Part shown: in pieces, positions 46,080-56,742 of the stretch
How the letters are laid out: each line of letters starts with the position of its first letter
How positions within the stretch are numbered: the stretch's first letter is position 1
Assembly (NCBI RefSeq): GCF_008364825.1
Contig: NZ_VTTO01000001.1
Coordinates: 750,837 to 814,836 of the forward strand
Direction of reading: 5' to 3'
Origin: Azospirillum sp. B21
Lineage (GTDB): Bacteria; Pseudomonadota; Alphaproteobacteria; Azospirillales; Azospirillaceae
Length of the DNA: 64,000 bases
Notes under the pieces: generated by a model
What the model was told of the DNA's origin: nothing
Databases searched by the model: none
What the model saw: the letters and a program-made list of their open reading frames with translations, nothing else
Made by a program: the position numbers and the translations under genes

Positions 46080-46568
46080 ATGCGCAGCTACGACCTTTCG
46101 CCGCTGTTCCGTTCCACCGTCGGTTTCGACCGCCTGTCGCGTCTGCTGGAGACCGCGACCACCGGTGACGAGGCGGCGTCCTACCCGCCCTACAACATCG
46201 AAAAGCTGAGCGAGGATTCGTACCGGATCACCATGGCCGTCGCCGGCTTCGGTCTGGACGACCTCAACATCACCGCTCACCAGAACTCGTTGACCGTCAC
46301 GGGTAAAGCTAAGAAGGACGAGCCGACCGGCCAATTCCTCTACCGGGGTATCGCCGGCCGCGCGTTCGAGCGCCGCTTTCAGCTCGCCGACTTCATCAAG
46401 GTGACCAGCGCGTCTCTTCAGAATGGCCTTCTGCACATCGAGCTGGCACGCGAGGTACCCGAAGCGATGAAGCCGCGGAGCATTCCGATCGTCACCGCCG
46501 CCGGCAGCGAGACGGTGCAGGTCGAAGCGCCCGCTTCGGCTCCCGCCCTGACCCAGCAGGCGGCCTGA
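46080..46568 (+). CDS. Hsp20 family small heat-shock protein (IbpA-like)
   Basis: A 162-residue alpha-crystallin-domain chaperone that holds unfolding proteins. It begins MRSYDLSPLFRSTVGFDRL, typical of class A rhizobial and IbpA-like proteins. The crystallin core runs from YRITMAVAGFGLDDL to NGLLHIELAREVPE with the conserved GIAGRAFERRFQLAD segment; MKPRSIPI is the C-terminal I-x-I anchoring motif. The leader has an RpoH-like promoter and a ROSE-like thermometer, so control acts on both transcription and translation. Confidence 0.95.
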   Translation: MRSYDLSPLFRSTVGFDRLSRLLETATTGDEAASYPPYNIEKLSEDSYRITMAVAGFGLDDLNITAHQNSLTVTGKAKKDEPTGQFLYRGIAGRAFERRFQLADFIKVTSASLQNGLLHIELAREVPEAMKPRSIPIVTAAGSETVQVEAPASAPALTQQAA

Positions 46569-46608
46569 CGCACCAACGCGGTCCGTCCGTGCATGACGCG
46601 GACATGAG

Positions 46609-46645
46609 AACGGCGCCCCGGACCTTCCGGGGCGCCGTTTCCTTG
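46609..46645 (+). terminator. Intrinsic terminator after hsp20
   Basis: A perfect 14-bp stem (46609-46622 with 46626-46639), three-base loop, followed by TTTCCTT. Confidence 0.85.
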
Positions 46646-46659
46646 GTGGCCGGCCCGGG

Positions 46660-47322
46660 TCAGGCGCGCGGAAAGCTGTCCGGGGGCGCCAGCACCCATT
46701 CCGCATAGCCGGCGCGCAACAGCTCGAAGGCGGCGACCAGCCCGGCGGCCCCGGCATAGGCGGTGACCAGCACCTGTTCCGGCGACACCTGTGCCCCGAA
46801 GACGATCAGCAGAGCCCCGAGGAACGGACCGCCCAACAGGAATGCCGCCAGCCACAGCGGTTCCGCCGAGAGCCAGGCGCTGAGCACCGCACGCGTCCGC
46901 TGCGACAGGCGCAGCAGCCCGCCCGCCTTGGCATCGAGAGCTTCAAGGCTGCCGGCCCTCAACTCCGCCACCCGCCGGCCATCGGCATCGATGAAAACGA
47001 CCTCCACCTTCATGCCATGGCGCCGAACCGAGGCCCGCACCGAGTCGCCGAGCCGCGTCTCCAACAGGATCCTGTTGCCGCCCAATGCGGGCAGCGCGTC
47101 GCGCACCTCCTCCGGCGGCTCGCCCCACTCGCGCAAGGCCTCCAGGATGACGCGGGGATCCTCGCAGGGGATCGCATCCATGTGAATCACCCGTCCCTGC
47201 GGGGCCTTCACCGTCAGGATCAGCACCTGCTCCACCGGATCATGGGTGCCCTCCACCCGCAAACCGCCTTCGGCCACATAGGAGAAGCGCAGGCACCCAT
47301 CATGGCGGCTGAGCGTGTTCAT
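46660..47322 (-). CDS. Hypothetical protein with C-terminal membrane helices
   Basis: Not recognised. The 220-residue product starts MNTLSRHDGCLRFSYVAEGG, has a soluble first 150 residues with mixed strands and helices, and then two hydrophobic stretches (about 160-183 and 187-207: LWLAAFLLGGPFLGALLIVF and VTAYAGAAGLVAAFELL). AAGGG lies upstream of the ATG at 47322; the frame continues far upstream across the tRNA-Ser gene and is not coding there. It may be a small membrane-anchored sensor, but that is a guess from layout. Confidence 0.6.
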   Translation of the reverse strand: MNTLSRHDGCLRFSYVAEGGLRVEGTHDPVEQVLILTVKAPQGRVIHMDAIPCEDPRVILEALREWGEPPEEVRDALPALGGNRILLETRLGDSVRASVRRHGMKVEVVFIDADGRRVAELRAGSLEALDAKAGGLLRLSQRTRAVLSAWLSAEPLWLAAFLLGGPFLGALLIVFGAQVSPEQVLVTAYAGAAGLVAAFELLRAGYAEWVLAPPDSFPRA

Positions 47323-47445
47323 GACGGCGGCACCCTTCCGGTCGCTGGCGTTGACATGACCAACAATCCAGCCGGAGGAAAGGCCATCGGCATCGCGCGG
47401 CGAAAAAGGGGAAGCTCGACCGGACGAAGCGGGACCGCGGACATG

Positions 47446-47478
47446 AAAAAAGCGCCTAACCGATCCGGCTGGCGCTTT
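47446..47478 (-). terminator. Intrinsic terminator downstream of tRNA-Ser
   Basis: On the minus strand AAAGCGCC (47478-47471) pairs with GGCGCTTT (47456-47449) around a 14-base loop and is followed by a run of T. A further small hairpin (CTCTCTC with GAGAGAG, 47491-47508) lies between it and the tRNA. Confidence 0.75.
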
Positions 47479-47510
47479 CTGCTGTCTTCCCTCTCTCAGA
47501 AGAGAGAGAA

Positions 47511-47600
47511 TGGCGGATGGGGGGAGATTCGAACTCCCGATACCCGTGAGGGTATGCCGCATTTCGAGTGCGGTGCATTCAACCGCTCTGCCACCCATCC
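47511..47600 (-). tRNA. tRNA-Ser (CGA)
   Basis: A complete 90-base class II tRNA with encoded CCA. Acceptor GGATGGG pairs with CCCATCC, discriminator G. Anticodon CGA is at 47564-47566 (complement) in loop CTCGAAA, and a long variable arm is present. Confidence 0.95.
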
Positions 47601-47699
47601 GCTGCCCCGTTTGGCGGGGTGGGCGGAACCTATATAAACGCCTGCGGCCGCGCAAGCCTTTTTTGCAGAAAAATGCGACGCGTTTGGGCCGCATCCCTG

Positions 47700-47727
47700 T
47701 TGACTCCGAGCCCCTCCTGAGTATAGA
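47700..47727 (+). promoter_or_regulatory. Promoter of the rplU-rpmA operon
   Basis: TTGACT (47700-47705) and TATAGA (47722-47727), spaced by 16 bases, make a good sigma-70-type promoter. Transcription would start near 47734, giving a leader of about 75 bases before rplU. Confidence 0.65.
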
Positions 47728-47741
47728 TCGTCGCTCCCATG

Positions 47742-47789
47742 AACGGGCTTGCGCATCGAACGGTGGGCGAGAAGCCCGCCGTTTGTTTT
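47742..47789 (+). promoter_or_regulatory. Possible terminator/anti-terminator leader of rplU
   Basis: A 10-bp hairpin (47759-47768 with 47774-47783, one G-T pair, loop GAGAA) is followed by TTGTTTT, so it looks like an intrinsic terminator ahead of rplU. An upstream segment CGGGCTT (47744-47750) can pair perfectly with AAGCCCG (47772-47778) and would break that hairpin. Such exclusive pairs are the mark of attenuators; the effector could be a ribosomal protein. Confidence 0.5.
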
Positions 47790-47808
47790 GACATAGGCAG
47801 TGACGACA

Positions 47809-48126
47809 ATGTTTGCAGTGATCCGCACCGGCGGCAAGCAGTACAAGGTCGCCAATGGCGACGTGATCCGTGTTGAGAAGCTCGAGGCCGATGCTGGCGC
47901 CTCCATCACGCTCGATGACGTGCTGATGGTCGGCGACGCAGGCAACACCACCATCGGCACCCCGACCGTGGCCGGCGCCTCGGTCGTCGCCGAGGTCGTC
48001 GCCCAGGATCGCGGCCCGAAGATCATCGTCTTCAAGAAGAAGCGCCGCCAGAACTACCGCCGCAAGAACGGCCACCGCCAGGACCTGACCGTCCTGCGCA
48101 TCACCGGCATCAACGGCGCCGCCTGA
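47809..48126 (+). CDS. rplU: 50S ribosomal protein L21
   Basis: A 105-residue ribosomal protein starting [18 protein letters not shown] with the [20 protein letters not shown] motif of L21. The frame has an earlier ATG at 47800, but the MFAVI start is the family norm. It begins the rplU-rpmA pair and has a promoter with a structured leader. Confidence 0.98.
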   Translation: MFAVIRTGGKQYKVANGDVIRVEKLEADAGASITLDDVLMVGDAGNTTIGTPTVAGASVVAEVVAQDRGPKIIVFKKKRRQNYRRKNGHRQDLTVLRITGINGAA

Positions 48127-48181
48127 TCCGGGTCTCCCGGTCCGGCGTTCAGGCGCATCTTCAGTTTAGGAGCAACACCCC

Positions 48182-48466
48182 ATGGCACACAAAAAGGCAG
48201 GCGGCTCGTCCCGCAACGGCCGTGACTCCGCCGGTCGCCGTCTCGGCGTGAAGCGTTTCGGTGGCGAGAACGTCGTCTCCGGCAACATCATCGTCCGTCA
48301 GCGTGGCACGAAGTTCCACCCGGGCGAGAACGTCGGTCTCGGTCGCGACCACACCCTGTTCGCGATGGCCGACGGCCAGGTTTACTTCAAGCACAGCTCG
48401 AACGGCCGCACTTTCGTGAACGTCGTTCCGGCCAACGACCAGGTTCCGGCCGTCGCTGCCGAGTAA
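48182..48466 (+). CDS. rpmA: 50S ribosomal protein L27
   Basis: A 94-residue ribosomal protein beginning [20 protein letters not shown], with no N-terminal extension to be cleaved. It contains [20 protein letters not shown] typical of L27. AGGAG precedes the ATG by about ten bases; it lies 55 bases after rplU. Confidence 0.98.
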   Translation: MAHKKAGGSSRNGRDSAGRRLGVKRFGGENVVSGNIIVRQRGTKFHPGENVGLGRDHTLFAMADGQVYFKHSSNGRTFVNVVPANDQVPAVAAE

Positions 48467-48519
48467 CCATTAAGGTCGTTGCGCGGCCTGTGTCGCAGGC
48501 CTGCACGCTTGTGGGATAA

Positions 48520-51003
<2,484 letters not shown>

Positions 51004-51007
<4 letters not shown>

Positions 51008-51657
51008 CCGGCATGATCAGTCACCCGATCCGTGCCGTCCTGTGGGACATTGACGGCACGCTGATGGACAGCGAGCCGTGGCACCAGCAGATCACCGTCG
51101 AGGTCTGCCGCGGCTATGGTCATGAGCTGAGTGACGAGGATTGCCGGTCGATGCACGGCGTCGCGTTCCGCGAGATCTACGCCGCCCTGCACGCCCGCCG
51201 CCCCTTCCCGATCGACCTGCACGCCTGGGCGGACGAGATCAACGCCCAGTATGTCGCCAGCGTCCATCAGGTCCGCCCGCGCGAAGGCGCCTTCGCCCTG
51301 GTGGAGGCCTTCGCCGCCCGCGGGCTGGCGCAGGCCTGTGTCTCCAACGGCGGGCGCATGATCGTCGATGCCAACATGCGCGCCATGTCGATCCCGCATT
51401 TCCGCTTCAGCATCGCCCGCGAGGACGTCGCCAACGGCAAGCCGCATCCCGAGCCCTACCTGCTGGCCGCGAAGATGCTGGGCCTGCCCCCGGAAGCCTG
51501 CGCGGTGATCGAGGACAGCCCCACCGGCGCCCGCAGCGCCAAGGCCGCCGGCATGCTGACCATCGCCTGGCCCCAGCACCCCGCCGTGGTGTTCGACACT
51601 GTCGACCATCTGGTGGAGGATCCGGGGGCGCTGGATTGGGATGCGCTTTGCGGGTGA
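51004..51657 (+). CDS. HAD-superfamily phosphatase (beta-phosphoglucomutase-like)
   Basis: A 217-residue HAD hydrolase of subfamily I. Motif 1 is WDIDGTLMDSE (two Asp), motif 2 is the Ser in VSNGG, motif 3 is the Lys in NGKPHPEPY and motif 4 is IEDSPTGARSAKAAGM. A helical cap lies between motifs 1 and 2, as in beta-phosphoglucomutase and phosphatases of sugar phosphates. The GTG at 51004 overlaps the proB stop; an ATG at 51013 is equally possible. The substrate is unknown. Confidence 0.88.
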
Positions 51658-51672
51658 GGGGTTGCTGCGGCG

Positions 51673-51792
51673 TGCCCCCTCCCTAACCCTCCCCCGCTTC
51701 GCGGGAGAGGGGACTTCCGCCACCCTTTGCTACGCCCTAACAAGCGTCCTGCTCCCTCTCCCGCGAAGCGGGGGAGGGATGGGGAGGGGGCA
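51673..51792. repeat. GC-rich palindromic repeat pair
   Basis: TGCCCCCTCCC with CCTCCCCCGCTTCGCGGGAG (from 51673) and its inverse (51753-51792) face each other across about 45 bases, between the convergent HAD and HExxH genes. This is also the left end of the inverted gene block. Confidence 0.8.
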
Positions 51793-51809
51793 AACGCACG
51801 CATCCCTCC

Positions 51810-52388
51810 TCAATCCAACGTCCACTTTGCCATCTGCGGAAACGGCGCCAGTCCGTTGTTGCCCATATAGGCGAACATCCCCGCATAGCCGGTGAAGCCG
51901 GACTGCGCCAGATTGATCAGGCCGAAATGGGTCCCCTGCTCGATCCAGGCCAGCATCGGGTGGGCGCCCTGATAGTCGGTGTATTTGTACGATCCGGGGA
52001 AGAACAGGCATTCCTGCGGCAAGCCCAGATGATGGACGACGGCATAGGACCAAGCCTGGGACATGAACTCGCCCTGCCGGGCGGCCAAGGTCAAGACCGG
52101 ATCGGGCGTTCCGTCCCGCGCGGTCTGGTCGGCAAGGATGCCGTCGATGTCGGCCTGCAAGTCGCGACCCAGCAGCGGCCAATACCGGCGCGGCAGAACG
52201 ATCATGTGCCCCGCCTCATGCAGCAGGTCGCCCGGCCCCAGCAGGGTTTCGGGATCGGCATGGATCACACCGGCATGGATGTTCACGCCGGGCAGAAAGC
52301 CGCCAAGGGCGCCCTCGCCATACTCCACCTGTATGCCGATCCCGCGCAGAAACGCGACGATGGGCTCCAGCGCTTCCGGATGGTACAT
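51810..52388 (-). CDS. Hypothetical HEAGH-motif protein (possible metalloprotein)
   Basis: A 192-residue protein not assigned to a family. It has LLHEAGHMIVLP (His57, Glu58, His61), the HExxH pattern of zincins, inside an otherwise unrelated frame. Other segments are FLPGVNIHAGVIHADPETLLGPG before the motif and SQAWSYAVVHHLGLPQ after it. No signal peptide is present. GGAGAGGGCGG supports the ATG at 52388. It sits downstream of the yibQ-like gene on the same strand, so may be part of that operon's tail. Catalysis is not shown. Confidence 0.6.
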   Translation of the reverse strand: MYHPEALEPIVAFLRGIGIQVEYGEGALGGFLPGVNIHAGVIHADPETLLGPGDLLHEAGHMIVLPRRYWPLLGRDLQADIDGILADQTARDGTPDPVLTLAARQGEFMSQAWSYAVVHHLGLPQECLFFPGSYKYTDYQGAHPMLAWIEQGTHFGLINLAQSGFTGYAGMFAYMGNNGLAPFPQMAKWTLD

Positions 52389-52509
52389 CCGCCCTCTCCG
52401 CCAATTTGAAATCCGGCGGAGATATTCTCGCAACGGGCGCAGTGACGCAAGGCACACACGCGCAACCGCCCGATGCGCGTTGTCGCATCGGGCGGAATGA
52501 GCGCGAACG

Positions 52510-53664
52510 CTATTTCTGGATGTTGACCACCGCCGACACGGGGGCCAGCGCGATCCCGCGGTCTGCCACCGATGTCAGCCACAGATTGAGGCGCTCGATC
52601 GTGGTCGGATAGGGGGATGCGAAGCCGACGGCGGCACCGTTGGTCTTGGCAAGCTCCTCCAGTTCGCGCAGCTGGTCGTCGATGGCGCCGCGCGACAGGT
52701 CGCGGTCGATGATACGGTCGCCCAACGCCCGCGGCACGCCGGCCAGATTGGCGAGCGGCCCGGCGACGCTCTTCGGGTTGGCACGGGCATCGACCAGAAG
52801 CAGGCCGCGGGCCTTCAGTGCATCGATCACCGGCTGCATCGCCGCCGGGTTGGCGGTGAACTTGCTGCCGGTGGTGCTGGTGATGCCGACATAGCCCACC
52901 GCCTTGCCCAGCGACCATTCCAGCCGCTCCACATTGCGGTCGGGGCCGAGCATGGTCAGCAGCGCGTTGGGGCCGGGATCGTCGCGCGGATAGTTCAACG
53001 GCTCCATCGGCACCGACAGCATCACCTCGTGCCCCTTGGTGCGGGCGCGCTCGACCCAGTCGTCCAGCCGCTCGGCATAGGGCAGGAAGGCCAGCGTGAT
53101 GCCGGGCGGCAGCTTCGCCAGCGCATTGCCGGTGGTGACGCCGCTGAGGCCCAGGTCCGACATGACGATGGCGACGCGCGGACGCTTGTCGGTCGCGGGG
53201 AATGGCCGGGCATAGACCTGCCATGGCTTGCGCCCGTCCTGAGCGATGCGCGGCAGCGGGCCGCTGCGGCTGTCCTCCACCAGCCCCGGCACCGGCGCCG
53301 GGACCAGCGTCACCGCCGCCGCCGGGGCGCCCGGCAGGGGCAGCGGCGCGGCGTCGGTCGGCAATGGTGCCGCCGGTGCGGCGACCTTCGGCTCCGGCTT
53401 CGGTGGCGGCGGCAGTGGAGCGACCGCGACCGTGGCCGAGGGTATGGAGGCCTGCCATGCCTCCCGCGTCGCGTCGGCATTCAGCGCCAACCATCCGCCC
53501 AGCCCGGCATAGGCGACCGCCACCAGGGCAACGGCGCCCAGAAGCGGCCTGGACAGCGGCTTGCGAGGTCCCGCCCCGCCACGGATGCGGCGCAGCCAGC
53601 CGAGCCCGGGGCGCAGGCCCCGGAAATCGAACCGCAGACGACCGAGCAGAGCGGGAGCCTTCAC
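52510..53664 (-). CDS. Divergent polysaccharide deacetylase family protein (YibQ-like)
   Basis: A 384-residue protein with a cytoplasmic tail, one helix (about 41-61: PLLGAVALVAVAYAGLGGWL), a proline-rich linker and a divergent NodB-like domain (RPRVAIVMSDLGLSG, LTLAFLPYA region, HEVMLSVPMEPLNYP). It is therefore anchored with the domain in the periplasm. In many bacteria it is next to envC and ctpA, as here, which implies a role in envelope or septum remodelling. The gene lies 15 bases after ctpA. Confidence 0.9.
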   Translation of the reverse strand: MKAPALLGRLRFDFRGLRPGLGWLRRIRGGAGPRKPLSRPLLGAVALVAVAYAGLGGWLALNADATREAWQASIPSATVAVAPLPPPPKPEPKVAAPAAPLPTDAAPLPLPGAPAAAVTLVPAPVPGLVEDSRSGPLPRIAQDGRKPWQVYARPFPATDKRPRVAIVMSDLGLSGVTTGNALAKLPPGITLAFLPYAERLDDWVERARTKGHEVMLSVPMEPLNYPRDDPGPNALLTMLGPDRNVERLEWSLGKAVGYVGITSTTGSKFTANPAAMQPVIDALKARGLLLVDARANPKSVAGPLANLAGVPRALGDRIIDRDLSRGAIDDQLRELEELAKTNGAAVGFASPYPTTIERLNLWLTSVADRGIALAPVSAVVNIQK

Positions 53665-53679
53665 CGTCGTCAGCCCCGG

Positions 53680-55101
53680 TCAGCGCGCCGCGGCGCGCTG
53701 CTGGAATAGGGCGACGCCGCGCAGCAGATCCAGCGCGCGGGCGAGCTGGAAGTCGAAGGGCGGCTCGGCCCCCTCCGCCGCGGCACCATCGGTCGGGGCG
53801 GCACCCGGCGCAGGAGCGGCCCCGGGAGCGGCCCCGGGAGCGGTCGGAGGCGCACCGGCGCCCGGCGCGCCCGGATTCGGAGCGGCGGGAGTGCCGGGCG
53901 CGGCCGGGTTGGTGGTGGCCGGACGCGGCGCCTTGTTGGCGTCGGGGTTGACCAGCGCACCCTTCAGATCGGCTTCGCGGCGGCGGACGATGTTCTTGTC
54001 CAGATCCTCCACCTTGGCGACATGCACCTCGATGTCCGGGGTGATGCCCAACTGCTGGATAGAGCGGCCCGACGGCGTGTAGTAGCGCGCCGTGGTCAGC
54101 CGCATGGCGCCATGGCCGGGCAGCGGGATGATGGTCTGGACCGATCCCTTGCCGAAGGTCTGGGTGCCCATGATGATGGCGCGCTTGTGGTCCTGCAGCG
54201 CGCCGGCGACGATTTCCGAGGCCGAGGCCGAGCCGCCGTTGATCAGCACCACCATCGGCAGGTTCTTGATCAGGTCGCCCGCCTTTGCGTTGAAGCGGGT
54301 GCCCTCCTCCGCGCGCCGGCCGCGGGTCGACACGATCTCGCCCTTCTCCAGGAAGGTATCGGACACCGACACCGCCTGATCGAGCAGGCCGCCCGGATTG
54401 TTGCGCAGGTCGAGCACGAAGCCCTTCAGCTTGTCGCCCAACTGCTGCTGCAGCGAGGAGATCGCCTTCTCCAGCCCGCTCTGCGTCTGCTCGTTGAAGC
54501 TGGTGACGCGGATGTAGCCGATGTCGCCTTCGGCGCGGTAGCGGACCGACTGCACCTTGATGACGGCGCGGGTCAGCGACACGGTGAAGGGCTCGCCCGC
54601 CTCGCCGCGGCGGACGGTGACCTTCAGCTCGCTGCCCACCGGCCCGCGCATCTTCTCCACCGCCTCGTTCAGGCTGAGGCCCATCACCGCCTCGCCGTTC
54701 AGCTGGACGATCAGGTCGCCCGGCTGCAGGCCGGCGCGGAAGGCCGGGGTGTCGTCGATGGGCGACACGACCTTCACCAGGCCGTTCTCCATCGTCACCT
54801 CGATGCCCAGCCCGCCGAACTCGCCACGGGTCTGGACCTGCATGTCCTGGAAGCTTTTCTTGTTCAGATAGCTCGAATGCGGGTCGAGCGAGGTCAGCAT
54901 CCCGTTGATCGCCGATTCGATCAGCTGTTCGTCGGTGACCTGCTCGACATATTCGGCGCGGACGCGCTCGAAGACGTCGCCGAACAGGTTCAGCTGCCGG
55001 TAGGTGTCCGACGAATTGCTGGACTGAGCGGTGACGGTGGCGACGCCGGCGCCCAGAAACACCAGAGCAGCCGCCGTGGCGGCGCGCTTGATCATCCTCA
55101 T
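53680..55101 (-). CDS. ctpA: C-terminal processing protease CtpA (S41 family)
   Basis: A 473-residue exported serine protease. After a signal peptide (AATAAALVFLGAGVATVTA) come a PDZ domain (about 95-180, GLGIEVTMENGLVKVVSPI) and the S41 domain with the catalytic Ser in GGSASASEIVAGAL and Lys in TFGKGSVQ. The C-terminal 80 residues are Pro/Ala/Gly-rich. CtpA trims or degrades periplasmic and cell-wall proteins, including hydrolases of the EnvC pathway. Its ATG directly follows the envC stop. Confidence 0.95.
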   Translation of the reverse strand: MRMIKRAATAAALVFLGAGVATVTAQSSNSSDTYRQLNLFGDVFERVRAEYVEQVTDEQLIESAINGMLTSLDPHSSYLNKKSFQDMQVQTRGEFGGLGIEVTMENGLVKVVSPIDDTPAFRAGLQPGDLIVQLNGEAVMGLSLNEAVEKMRGPVGSELKVTVRRGEAGEPFTVSLTRAVIKVQSVRYRAEGDIGYIRVTSFNEQTQSGLEKAISSLQQQLGDKLKGFVLDLRNNPGGLLDQAVSVSDTFLEKGEIVSTRGRRAEEGTRFNAKAGDLIKNLPMVVLINGGSASASEIVAGALQDHKRAIIMGTQTFGKGSVQTIIPLPGHGAMRLTTARYYTPSGRSIQQLGITPDIEVHVAKVEDLDKNIVRRREADLKGALVNPDANKAPRPATTNPAAPGTPAAPNPGAPGAGAPPTAPGAAPGAAPAPGAAPTDGAAAEGAEPPFDFQLARALDLLRGVALFQQRAAAR

Positions 55102-56529
55102 CTACCCTTGTCCTTTCCCCTCCGGGGCGCCGAACCCGCGTTGCGGGTTGATCGGCTGGCCGTTTCGTCGCAGCTCGAAATAGAGATCCGGATTGCCGTC
55201 CGGCGGCATGACCGCCAGCGGTTCCCCGCCGGCCACCTTACGCCCGACTGCCGTGTCGATCCGGCCCAAACCCGCAATCAAACTATGATATCCGTTGCCG
55301 TGTTCCACGATCAAGATGAGGCCATAGCCCTTGAAGGGGCCGGCAAACACGATCGTGCCGCCGCGCGGCGCCACCACGGCGGCCCCGGCGCGGGTCTGAA
55401 CCGTCACGCCACGGCTGGTGGCGCCGTAGCGGTCGGCCTCGCCGAAGCGGGTGGTCAGCTTTCCGGCAGCCGGCAGCACCATGCCGGCGACCGCGGGAGG
55501 ACCATCCGGCGCCTTTGCGGCCAGTTCGCGCTCGCGTGCCGCTTCCTTCGCGGCTTCGTCCTTCGCGCGCTTTTCCTCGGCGGCCTTTTGTTCGGCAATC
55601 TTCTGCTCGGCGGCGCGCAGTTCGGCCAGCTTGCGTTCGGCCTCCTTGCGCTCGGCCTCCTTCTGGGCGGCGAGGCGCCGCTCGGCCTCGCGCTTCTCCG
55701 CCTCGCGCTTGGCGGCCTCCCGGCGCTCCGCCTCGCGCCGCTCTGCCTCGCGGCGGGCGGCGGCCTCGGCGGCGGCGCGACGTTCGGCCTCGATCCGCTC
55801 CATCAGCTGGCGCAGGTCGGTGGCTTGGCCAGACAGCTCCGCCATGCGCTGGCCGACCTGCACGCGCTCCTCCTCGGTCTGGCGCGACAGCTCCTCGCGC
55901 CGGGCGATCAGGCGGTTCATCTCGCCCTGCTTCTCGGCCAGCGCCACCCGCGCCGCCAGCGCCTTGGAGCGCTGGTCCACCAGCCTGCCGCGGGTGTCGG
56001 CCAACGCGGTCAGCGCCTGCGACAGCGCGTCGGCCCGCGCCTTCAGGGCAGGCACCGCGTCGCGCAGCAGCAGGGCGGAGCGCAGGGTGTCGACCGGACT
56101 TTCCGGCCGGGCCAGTGCCGCTTCCGGCGGGATGCGGGCCAACCGCTGGAGGGCAGCCAGCAGGGTGGCGATCTGCTGCCGTTCGGCGTCCAGCCCGGCG
56201 GACCGCTCGCGCTCCTCCCCCTCAAGGGCGGTGAGCGTCTCTTCCAGTTGGTCGAGTGCCTGTTCCTGCCCGCGCGCTTGGTCGGCAAGTGCAATCAGCC
56301 GGCCGCGCAGGTCGTCCAGTTCCGTCTGCAGGGCTTGGGATTGGCGTTCCAGCAGCTGCTGGCGCTGCTTGCCGGTCTGAAGCTGCTGCTCGACGCGCTT
56401 CAGCGTATCCTTGGGGGCATCGGTCTGGGCATTCGCCGGCTGGGCGAGGATCAGGCCGGCGACGACCACGAAGCCTTTAACAAACCCCTCCCCCACCCCG
56501 GATACCCTCTCCCCCCCGCTCACGCGCAT
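55102..56529 (-). CDS. envC: EnvC-type murein hydrolase activator
   Basis: A protein of about 475 residues: signal-like helix (GFVVVAGLILAQPANA), two long coiled coils (the second with many REAEKREAERR-type repeats) and a C-terminal LytM domain from GVTVQTRAGAAVVAPRGG to DLYFELRRNGQPINP. The LytM zinc ligands are degenerate (LYFEL where peptidases have HxHFE), as in EnvC, so it should activate amidases rather than cut by itself. The start is uncertain: the ATG at 56529 lies in a GC-rich repeat, and a GTG nearer the helix is possible. ctpA follows directly. Confidence 0.88.
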   Translation of the reverse strand: MRVSGGERVSGVGEGFVKGFVVVAGLILAQPANAQTDAPKDTLKRVEQQLQTGKQRQQLLERQSQALQTELDDLRGRLIALADQARGQEQALDQLEETLTALEGEERERSAGLDAERQQIATLLAALQRLARIPPEAALARPESPVDTLRSALLLRDAVPALKARADALSQALTALADTRGRLVDQRSKALAARVALAEKQGEMNRLIARREELSRQTEEERVQVGQRMAELSGQATDLRQLMERIEAERRAAAEAAARREAERREAERREAAKREAEKREAERRLAAQKEAERKEAERKLAELRAAEQKIAEQKAAEEKRAKDEAAKEAARERELAAKAPDGPPAVAGMVLPAAGKLTTRFGEADRYGATSRGVTVQTRAGAAVVAPRGGTIVFAGPFKGYGLILIVEHGNGYHSLIAGLGRIDTAVGRKVAGGEPLAVMPPDGNPDLYFELRRNGQPINPQRGFGAPEGKGQG

Positions 56530-56709
56530 ACTTTGTTTGCGCTGACGCGACAGGCGGACCTCCGGTCCGCTGAAAGCGGGGAGAGGGCTGGGTGAGGGGG
56601 ATGCAGTGCGAGGCGTAGATTGAAAAGCTGATCTACGTACTGAAGATTCTGCATCTCCACGCCACGCGCCCCCCTCACCCCGACCCTCTCCCCGGGGGGG
56701 AGAGGGGGA
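56485..56709. repeat. GC-rich palindromic repeats between gpmI and envC
   Basis: Three modules of the CCCTCTCCCC/GGGGAGAGGG family lie at about 56485-56518, 56575-56600 and 56668-56709 in alternating orientation. The first overlaps the N-terminal codons of envC. Confidence 0.8.
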
Positions 56710-56742
56710 ATACGGCGTGAAAGAGCGACGCGGCGCCATCCG

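Noticed and set aside
54022..56595. Open frame of 857 codons on the plus strand
   Set aside because: Antisense to ctpA and envC; its Leu/Gly/Arg repeats mirror the EnvC coiled-coil codons.
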